Assembly (NCBI RefSeq): GCF_015762685.1
Contig: NZ_PEHF01000081.1
Location: 46,077 to 110,076 of the forward strand
Length of the DNA: 64,000 nucleotides
Direction of reading: 5' to 3'
From: Candidatus Symbiopectobacterium sp. 'North America'
GTDB lineage: Bacteria > Pseudomonadota > Gammaproteobacteria > Enterobacterales > Enterobacteriaceae
This document shows, piece by piece, positions 57,187 through 64,000 of the stretch; position 1 is the first letter of the stretch; each line of letters begins with the position of its first letter. Made by a program: the position numbers and the translations under genes. Below the pieces are notes generated by a model. It did not search any database. It was not told the origin of the DNA and saw only the letters and a list, made by a program, of their open reading frames with translations.

Positions 57187-58929
57187 TTAGCTGGCCTGTT
57201 GATGCTTACCGTAGCGCACGCAAAAGCGTTGCCGCCTGCGGTAAGCGTAGATATCCTCCACATAGCCGTCGCGAATGCGCGCCTGTAGATGATGCCAGTA
57301 ATCAGCGGAAAACAGCTCGCTGTGCATCTCCTCAAACATCGCCAACTGCGCCTTATCGGCAAACAGGAATTGGCGAAACTCCTCGGGAAAGATATCGTTA
57401 GGCGCTATGCTGTACCAGGGCTCGCTCGCCAGCTCATCCTCCGGGTAGCACGGCGCGGGAATATCGCGGAAATTCACCTCAGTCATGTAGCAAATCTCAT
57501 CGTAATCATAAAACACCACCCGCCCGTGGCGCGTTACGCCGAAATTTTTGAACAGCATGTCGCCGGGAAAAATATTGGCCGCCGCTAACTGTTTAATGGC
57601 ATTACCATACTCCTCAATCGCATCACTCTGCTGCTGCACCGATGCACTAGCGAGATACAGGTTAAGCGGCGTTATGCGGCGTTCCATGTAGAGATGGTTG
57701 ATCAGAAGCTGATCGCCTAAATCCTCGAGTTTCTCAGGCACTTCGCGGTAGAGCTCTTCTAGCAATTCCGCACTGATCCGGCGCTTATCAATCACGAAGT
57801 TTTCATACTCCTGAGTATCTGCCATACGCCCCACCCGGTCGTGTTCTTTCACCAACTGATAGCAGGACCTTACCCGCGCGGCGCTGACCTCTTTCTGCGG
57901 TGCAAAGCGATCTTTGATCACCTTAAACACCCGATCGAAGGACGGGAGAGTGAAGACCAGCATCACCATTCCTTTAACGCCAGGGGCAATAATGAATTGT
58001 TTGTGAGAGGCGGCGACATGATTGAGGTATTCGCGGTAGTACTCGGTTTTACCGTGCTTTTGGCAGCCAATGGCACAGTAAAGCTCCGCCGTGGTTTTCC
58101 CTGGCAAGATCTCCCGTAACCACGCCACCAACGCTCCCGGTTGCGGGGCGTACACCATAAAGTAGGAGCGCGCGAAACCAAACACGATGCTGGCTTCCGC
58201 TTTACTGATCAGGCAGGTGTCGACAAACAGCGCGCCTTGTTCGATTTGGTGAAGGGGCAGCAAAAACGGCAGCGTCTCCTCAGGCAATATCAGCTTGCCC
58301 ACCAGCCACGCCGCCTTGTTACGGTAAAACAACTCGTTAGCCACCTGTAAGCGCGCCCCGGCTAACTGCTGTGCGCTAAACGTCTGCGTCAGGCTGGTGA
58401 CAATATTGCCAATATCCCGCGTTAAATCGTCCCACGGCAGGCGCAGCGGCAATTCCGACAGCAGTTTGTCCAGCGTATCATGCCAGCCTTCACGCAGAAC
58501 AATATCGCGGCACAGTGGGCGCGATATCTCGCCCATCCTTCGCTCAGGCTGCGAGCTGAACACAAACAGCTTATCCGTCGTGAGTTCACGATGATTGAAC
58601 AATCGGCAGTAGACGGAATTAAAGAAACTTTCAGCAATCTCGAAACGGGGATAGTCCGGTAACAAGTTGGTGTACACGGTTTTCACTCTGGCGAGAAACG
58701 TCGCGTCGTAACAGCGTGGCCCGGTGATACAGCGCAACTGCTTTACCACCAACCCAACGTGGTGATCGTAAAGGTGGATACGCTGCTTCATCGCCTGCTG
58801 CACCGCCTGCCAGTCAGCCTGTTCGAAACGCTGCTGCGCGCCTGCGGTCACCTCTAAAAAGCGGCCATACTGCGCATCGAATCCTTGCAGAATGGTCTGC
58901 GCCACCAGTTGCTCCAGATTACGCCTCAT
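57187..58929 (-). CDS. aceK: Isocitrate dehydrogenase kinase/phosphatase
   Basis: 580 residues, near the E. coli length (578). Bifunctional enzyme that phosphorylates and thereby stops isocitrate dehydrogenase, diverting carbon to the glyoxylate shunt, and reverses this. Seen: the ATP-binding region [19 protein letters not shown], then [13 protein letters not shown], and the catalytic region [21 protein letters not shown]. Intact, 46 bases after aceA. With aceA and aceB broken it can only act against the TCA cycle, so its survival is odd; expression may be lost. Confidence 0.96.
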   Translation of the reverse strand: MRRNLEQLVAQTILQGFDAQYGRFLEVTAGAQQRFEQADWQAVQQAMKQRIHLYDHHVGLVVKQLRCITGPRCYDATFLARVKTVYTNLLPDYPRFEIAESFFNSVYCRLFNHRELTTDKLFVFSSQPERRMGEISRPLCRDIVLREGWHDTLDKLLSELPLRLPWDDLTRDIGNIVTSLTQTFSAQQLAGARLQVANELFYRNKAAWLVGKLILPEETLPFLLPLHQIEQGALFVDTCLISKAEASIVFGFARSYFMVYAPQPGALVAWLREILPGKTTAELYCAIGCQKHGKTEYYREYLNHVAASHKQFIIAPGVKGMVMLVFTLPSFDRVFKVIKDRFAPQKEVSAARVRSCYQLVKEHDRVGRMADTQEYENFVIDKRRISAELLEELYREVPEKLEDLGDQLLINHLYMERRITPLNLYLASASVQQQSDAIEEYGNAIKQLAAANIFPGDMLFKNFGVTRHGRVVFYDYDEICYMTEVNFRDIPAPCYPEDELASEPWYSIAPNDIFPEEFRQFLFADKAQLAMFEEMHSELFSADYWHHLQARIRDGYVEDIYAYRRRQRFCVRYGKHQQAS

Positions 58930-58975
58930 GATGTGCTCCGCAACAACGGCCAGCCTGCTGACTGGTCGATGAGGA

Positions 58976-60016
58976 TCAGAATTGCTGCTCTTCCTTCGAA
59001 CCCGTCAGTGCGGTCACTTTGTCGAAATAGCCAGTGCCCACCTCCTGCTGATGAGAGGAGAAGGTGTAACCCTTGTTGATATCGGCAAATTCCGGCTGCT
59101 GCACTTTTTCCACGTAGTGTTTCATCCCCTCGCCCTGTGCATACGCATGTGCCAGATCGAACATGTTGAACCACATGCTGTGAATGCCCGCCAGTGTAAT
59201 AAACTGGTACTTGTAGCACATTTCCGACAGCGCATCCTGAAAGCGCGCAATGGTGGCATCATCCAGATTCTTCTTCCAGTTGAAGGAGGGAGAGCAGTTG
59301 TAAGCCAGCAACTTGCCGGGATATTGGCGATGAATGGCATCGGCAAAACGCTGTGCCAGAGCTAAATCTGGCGTTGAGGTTTCACACCACACCAGATCGG
59401 CGTAGGGCGCATAGGCCAAACCGCGACTGATAGCCTGCTCAATACCAGCATGGGTGCGGTAGAATTCCTCGACGGTGCGCTCACCGGTCACGAACTCACG
59501 ATCGTAAGGGTCACAATCTGACGTCAGCAGATCGGCAGCATCGGCATCCGTGCGTGCCACCAGCAACGTCGGCACGCCCATCACGTCCGCCGCGAGACGA
59601 GCAGCCACCAGTTTCTGAATTGCCTCTTGCGTTGGCACCAGCACTTTGCCGCCCATATGCCCGCACTTCTTCACTGAGGCCAGTTGGTCCTCAAAATGGA
59701 CCGCCGCCGCCCTGGCTTCAATCATCGATTTCATCAGCTCAAAGGCATTCAGCACTCCGCCGAAACCGGCTTCCGCATCCGCTACGATCGGCAGGAAATA
59801 ATCCACATGGCGATCGTCATTGGGCTCAATACGGTTGGCCCACTGAATCTGATCGGCCCGGCGGAAGGTATTGTTGATGCGTGCCACCACCGCTGGCACC
59901 GAGTTCGCCGGATAGAGCTACTGATCCGGATACATGCTGGACGCTAAATTCGCATCCGCCGCCACCTGCCAGCCGGAAAGATAAATCGCTTCAATGCCCG
60001 CTTTCGCCTGCTGTAA
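58976..60016 (-). pseudogene. aceA: Isocitrate lyase, 5' truncated and with in-frame amber stop
   Basis: Splits isocitrate to glyoxylate and succinate. The first ~77 residues of the E. coli protein are missing; the sequence begins at [36 protein letters not shown] at 59918-59920 replaces Ser (E. coli SLYPANSV). The remaining 307 codons are open and include the catalytic [14 protein letters not shown]. Upstream it is fused out of frame to aceB. Frame and stop make a functional product impossible even if translated from within. Confidence 0.93.
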
Positions 60017-60946
60017 CGTGAATAGGCATTGAGGAACGGCTTCTCCATGGTGACGGATTGCCGGTCAGGCAATACGCGATCGGCATGGTTTTTCAATGTC
60101 TTGATATAGCTGAAGATGTAATCCCAACGGCCGCAATTCAGCCCAACAATATGGTCACGCAGCGCATGCAGAATCTCATCCATCTGGAACACCGCTGGCA
60201 GCGTTTCAATCAGCACCGTGGCCTTGATGGTGCCGCGCGGCACATTAAAGCGATCTTCGGTATAGCTGAACACCTCGCTCCACCAGGCCGCTTCACGCCA
60301 GGATTGCAGTTTTGGCAGATAAAAATAGGGACCACTGCCCTTTGCCAGCAAGGCTTGATAGTTATGGTAAAAGTAGAGCGCGAAATCGAACAGCCCACCG
60401 GGAATGGCTTCTCCTTGCCAGGTGACATGTTTTTCCGGCAGGTGCAGACCGCGCACCCGACAAATCAGCACGGCAGGATTCGGTTTAAGCTGGTAGATCT
60501 TGCCTTCATCATTGACGTACGAGATGGTGCCCCGCACCGCATCGCGCAAATTGAGCTGGCCATCGATCACCTTTTCCCATGAGGGAGACAGCGAATCTTC
60601 AAAATCCGCCATAAACACTTTCATGTTAGCGTTCAGGGCGTTGATGATCATTTTCCGTTCAACAGGCCCGGTAATCTCCACGCGGCGATCCTGTAAATCC
60701 GCAGGGATACCACGAATTTTCCAGTCAGCATTCCGAATGGAAGCCGTTTCCGAAATAAAATCAGGCAACTCACCTGCATCGATCTTCTGCTGCTGTAGCT
60801 GTCTTTCCAGCAACAATCCATTTCTTGGTAACAAGAAGCGGTTGACCAACTCTGCCAGAAAATCGGTGGCCTCTTCTGTCAGAATGCTCTGCCATGCCAA
60901 AACGTTCACTGAATACCAACTCTCGGCTTATTGTCTGCTGTGTCAT
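60017..60946 (-). pseudogene. aceB: Malate synthase A, frameshifted and 3' truncated
   Basis: Joins glyoxylate and acetyl-CoA. The start is at 60944-60946 (MTQQTISREL). Near 60893 the frame shifts: MAE then SILTEEATDF is in another frame; an ancestor GCAGAGCAGAGCATT would give the present GCAGAGCATT by loss of one GCAGA copy. About 300 residues then match AceB to [10 protein letters not shown], including VEITGPVERKMIINALN and FMADFEDSLSP. Then the sequence jumps to aceA codon ~77. The C-terminal ~240 residues, with the catalytic Asp, are lost. Confidence 0.93.
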
Positions 60947-61018
60947 CTCTCGGGTTCCTTTTCTCAGTACCACGCTCCCTGTTAACAGAGAGGGGTTATC
61001 AAGGGGCGAAATTTTCAA

Positions 61019-61422
61019 CCAACAGAATTAAGCGTAATCCAATTACATTAAAAATCAAAAACGATTTCCATTTTTATCAAATAAAGAATTTATCTTTATT
61101 ATTTAAAAAAATAAAAACATTAAAAAATCAGGGAAATTATTTTCAATGAAAGTGGGCAGGCATAAAAAAAGGTGCCATTCGGCACCCATCAGACTAATAA
61201 CAAAGTCACTTTACCTCGCCACTCTCGGCGAAAGTTGGGGATCTTCGTGAGAATGAACGCGTTTCTTCGGCAAGAGATTCCCGCCTTCGTGGGAATGACG
61301 GTGGTGGGCGGGAATGACGGGGTCGACAGAAATGACCGAAGTAGGTGGGTATGGCTGTTTCAAATAAGTTTGTCAGCAACTCAGGGTGCCATTGGGCACC
61401 CTGAGTAAAACGGAAGGAGGTT
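61019..61422. promoter_or_regulatory. aceB-metA interval: IclR-like site, hairpins, short repeats
   Basis: On the minus strand, TGGAAATCGTTTTTGAT (61054-61070) resembles the IclR site of the E. coli aceBAK promoter. A hairpin GGTGCC-ATTC-GGCACC (61173-61188) has a T run on the minus strand. GGGAATGACGG occurs at 61291-61301 and 61310-61320, part of a short dispersed-repeat type. Another stem, CTCAGGGTGCC / GGCACCCTGAG (61379-61404), follows metA. No gene is seen. Confidence 0.6.
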
Positions 61423-62352
61423 TTAGTCTAGCGTTGGGTTCATACGGCGCAGATCGAACGGCGTGATCTGATAGACACAGTAGTTAAGCCAGTTAGCAAA
61501 CAACAAATGCCCGTGGCTGCGCCAGCTCGCTTTTGGCGCATTCTCTGGGTTGTCATCAGGGAAGTAGTTCAACGGCACGGTCGGATTCAAGCCTGCATCG
61601 CGATCACGAAAGAATTCACTCACAAGGGTATGAGCATCATATTCAGGGTGCCCGGTGACGAACACTTGCCGTTTGTCCTTACTGGCAAACAGATAAGCAC
61701 CGGCTTCATCAGACTCCACCAAAATATCCAGATCGGCATACTCACGAATAATATCTGTGGGGAAATCAGCGTAGCGCGAATGGGGAGCCAGAAAGGTTTC
61801 ATCAAAACCGCGGGTAAGCAGCGCATGCTGCTGCACCGTGTGATGCGTATATACGCCAGAAAGCTTTTTGCTGCGGGTCATCTTGGGGATGCCATACAGC
61901 AGATTTAATCCAGCCTGCACCGCCCAACAGACAAACAGCGTGGACGTGACATGATCTTTTGCCCAATCGATCACTTTTGCGATCTGCGGCCAGTAAACCA
62001 CATCGCAGAAATCGACCAGCCCCAGCGGCGCGCCGGTGACAATCAGACCATCGAAGTTTTTGTTTTCAATATCCTCGAAGTTACAGTAGAAATTATTGAG
62101 ATGTTCTGTAGTTGTGTTCTTGGATTCACGGCTATCAATACGCAGCAGTTGGATATCCACCTGCAACGGCGAGTTGGAGAGCAAACGCAGGAACTGGTTT
62201 TCTGTCTCAATCTTCTTCGGCATGAGGTTCAATACCAACACCTTTAACGGACGAATTTCCTGAGTACTGGAACGAGAAGTGGTCATAACAAACACATTCT
62301 CATTGCGCAAAAAACTTACTGCGGGTAACTCATCAGGGATCCGAATTGGCAT
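61423..62352 (-). CDS. metA: Homoserine O-succinyltransferase
   Basis: First step of methionine synthesis from homoserine. 309 residues, as in E. coli (309). The acyl-enzyme Cys in [16 protein letters not shown] (about residue 142), and [12 protein letters not shown] with the catalytic His and Glu (about 235-237) are seen. The start at 62352 ([10 protein letters not shown]) is the family start; five extra codons are open upstream. Intact, although metH is broken. Confidence 0.96.
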   Translation of the reverse strand: MPIRIPDELPAVSFLRNENVFVMTTSRSSTQEIRPLKVLVLNLMPKKIETENQFLRLLSNSPLQVDIQLLRIDSRESKNTTTEHLNNFYCNFEDIENKNFDGLIVTGAPLGLVDFCDVVYWPQIAKVIDWAKDHVTSTLFVCWAVQAGLNLLYGIPKMTRSKKLSGVYTHHTVQQHALLTRGFDETFLAPHSRYADFPTDIIREYADLDILVESDEAGAYLFASKDKRQVFVTGHPEYDAHTLVSEFFRDRDAGLNPTVPLNYFPDDNPENAPKASWRSHGHLLFANWLNYCVYQITPFDLRRMNPTLD

Positions 62353-62484
62353 GACACTACACCTCACTGCAACCGTTTATACGTTTAGACATCCAGATGC
62401 ATGAAGATAACCAGTTTTCCCCTACTTGTACAGCGCACAGGCCGAAGTTGAATAATCTTCATCCTGCGCACTGTGTAGCGCCGT

Positions 62485-63787
62485 TTACATCTGTACTTCT
62501 TTCCCTTTTCGGTTCAGCAGCAGAGAAACAAACATCGCCATCAGGCACATAGCAGAGACATACCAGAAGAACGTCGTTTCAATCCCCGCTGATTTTAACG
62601 ACAGTGCGACATACTCAGCCGAACCGCCAAACAGCGCGTTGCCTATTGCATAGGAAAGCCCTACACCCAGCGCACGTACCTCAGGAGGAAACATTTCTGC
62701 TTTCAGCACTCCGCTGATCGAGGTGTAAAAACTGATGATCATTAACGCCATCACGATAATGGCAAAGGCTGCGTATGGGCTTGTCACATTCTGCAAGGTG
62801 CTGAGGATTGGAACGGTAAACAACGCTGCCATCGAGCCAAAAATGATCATCATGGTGCGTCGCCCGATTTTATCCGACAACGCACCAAACAACGGTTGCA
62901 GCAGCATGAATATCACCAGAGCGCCCGTCATCACACCGCTTGCGGTTTTTGCATCCATACCCGCTGTGTTCACCAGATACTTCTGCATGTAGGTGGTGTA
63001 GGTATAAAAGCTCAACGAACCTGCGGCGGTAAAACCCAGCACAATCATAAAAGCACGCCGATTACGCCACAAACCAGAAAACGTTCCCGCATCTTTACGC
63101 TGGTGCGTGGTGGTGCTCGACGTTTCATGCAGTGAACGCCGCAGATATAACGCCACAATCGCCAGCAGCCCACCCAATGCAAAGGGAATGCGCTATCCCC
63201 AGGCCTTCAGTTCTTCAGCGCTGAGCCACTGTTGCAGGATAACCAACACCAACAGCGCCAATAACTGTCCACCGATCAACGTGACATATTGAAAGGAGGC
63301 ATAAAAACCACGCTTGCCTTCAACGGCGACTTCACTCATGTAGGTTGCGCTGGTGCCATACTCCTCCGCCAACAGAAAGCCTCTGAAACAAACGGGCAAG
63401 CAACAACAAAGCAGGTGCCCAATGGCCAATCACTCTATAGGTAGGTAAACAGGCGATAACGAATGAGCCGCAGCACATCATACAAACGGAAATAAGCATC
63501 GAGGTGGGGCGACCGTGCTTATCGGCAATATAGCCAAATAACCAGCCACCGATCGAACGTATCAGAAACCCGACGGCAAATACGCCAGCGGTTTGCAGGA
63601 GTTGCGTCGTGGCATCACCACTGGGGAAAAACGCGGAGGCAAAATAGAGTGCACAGAACGAATAGACGTAAAAATCAAACCATTCCACCAGGTTACCGGA
63701 TGAGGTTCCCACAATGGCGAAAATCCGCTTGCGTGTATCATGGGGGTCCAGGTGCTGCTGTGCAAGCGGTGGTGTTACATCTGCCAT
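62485..63787 (-). pseudogene. kgtP: 2-oxoglutarate permease KgtP, frameshifted with in-frame amber stop
   Basis: MFS metabolite/H+ symporter. The start is at 63787 ([11 protein letters not shown]). Landmarks: [61 protein letters not shown]. The frame shifts near 63362: GGCGGAGGAGTATGG has an extra G relative to GGCGGAGAGTATGG ([14 protein letters not shown]). A TAG at 63193-63195 replaces Trp ([16 protein letters not shown]). [10 protein letters not shown] also has Arg where the family has Gly. Close to E. coli KgtP elsewhere. Confidence 0.9.
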
Positions 63788-64000
63788 AGTAAAAATCCCT
63801 ATAAGAGTCATAAAAGCGTGCGAAGGTATGCGCATGCATACGGCACAAGTAAATTGTTATAATTTGGTAAAACGCAGTGAAAACAACGAGCAAAAACGTG
63901 TGGCGGAAACGAGTTATTCTCGATGTTGTCACAAACAGAGGGTAAGAGAAAGGTTATTACATTAATAAAGTGAATATCACACACAGCAAAAAGGGCCGTC
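63788..64000. other. Upstream region of kgtP
   Basis: No gene and no clear site is seen to the window end. Confidence 0.4.

Noticed and set aside
63975..63992. CRP site in GTGAATATCACAC before kgtP
   Set aside because: The half-sites are 3 bases apart instead of 6.

Overview
The window comes from a gammaproteobacterium of the order Enterobacterales. The gene order orn - tRNA-Gly pair - rsgA - psd - mscM - epmA - frdABCD, efp/epmB - yjeI - pgi - lysC, and metH - iclR - aceK - aceA - aceB - metA is enterobacterial, and the asc operon and other genes look like the Pectobacterium/Dickeya side of the order (inference). About twenty protein genes are broken by one or a few recent lesions: in-frame stops, 1-nt indels, and deletions between short direct repeats. 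Housekeeping genes (orn, rsgA, psd, efp, epmA, epmB, pgi, metA) are intact. This pattern suits a recently host-restricted lineage, for example an insect- or nematode-associated Pectobacterium relative. That is inference, and some 1-nt indels could be assembly errors.

Layout. 1-3.2 kb: hydroxyacid dehydrogenase, ArsR regulator, broken CDF metal exporter, broken virK. 3.4-7.5 kb: asc aryl-beta-glucoside operon (ascG and ascF intact, ascB broken). 7.6-11 kb: broken ankyrin-repeat gene. 11.2-17.4 kb: a darobactin-type RiPP cluster, darABCDE. 17.4-18.9 kb: broken AraC regulator and PEBP-family gene. 19-27.2 kb: ATPase, two tRNA-Gly, orn, rsgA, psd, mscM, epmA. 27.7-31 kb: decayed fumarate reductase operon. 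31-36.6 kb: small transporters, regulators and pseudogenes. 36.7-42.5 kb: efp, epmB, yjeI, pgi, a lysine riboswitch and a frameshifted lysC. 42.6-46 kb: PanS-like and DASS transporters and an unknown gene. 46-49.4 kb: broken siderophore receptor with a PchR-type regulator and Fur boxes. 49.6-50.1 kb: yefM-yoeB toxin-antitoxin. 50.2-61 kb: broken metH and iclR, a three-gene phospholipid operon, intact aceK, and a deletion that joins aceB to aceA. 61.4-63.8 kb: metA and a broken kgtP.

The most notable system is the dar cluster. darA is an intact 65-residue ORF whose C-terminal region holds the heptapeptide WNWSKGF. This is the darobactin A core (WNWSKSF) with Gly in place of Ser at position 6; the Trp1, Trp3 and Lys5 residues that carry the two cross-links are kept. 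Downstream, in the expected order, are an FtsX/MacB-type permease (darB), an HlyD-type adaptor (darC), an ABC ATPase (darD) and a radical SAM/SPASM enzyme (darE). Each of the four is interrupted at least once. Three of the lesions are TAG codons where Gln (CAG) is a likely ancestor, and darE carries a five-copy pentanucleotide repeat just after its iron-sulfur motif.

Metabolic reading. The glyoxylate shunt (aceB, aceA, iclR), anaerobic fumarate respiration (frdA, frdC, frdD), cobalamin-dependent methionine synthase (metH), aspartokinase III (lysC), 2-oxoglutarate uptake (kgtP) and phospho-beta-glucoside hydrolysis (ascB) all appear lost, or nearly so, while the matching regulators and some partner genes remain.
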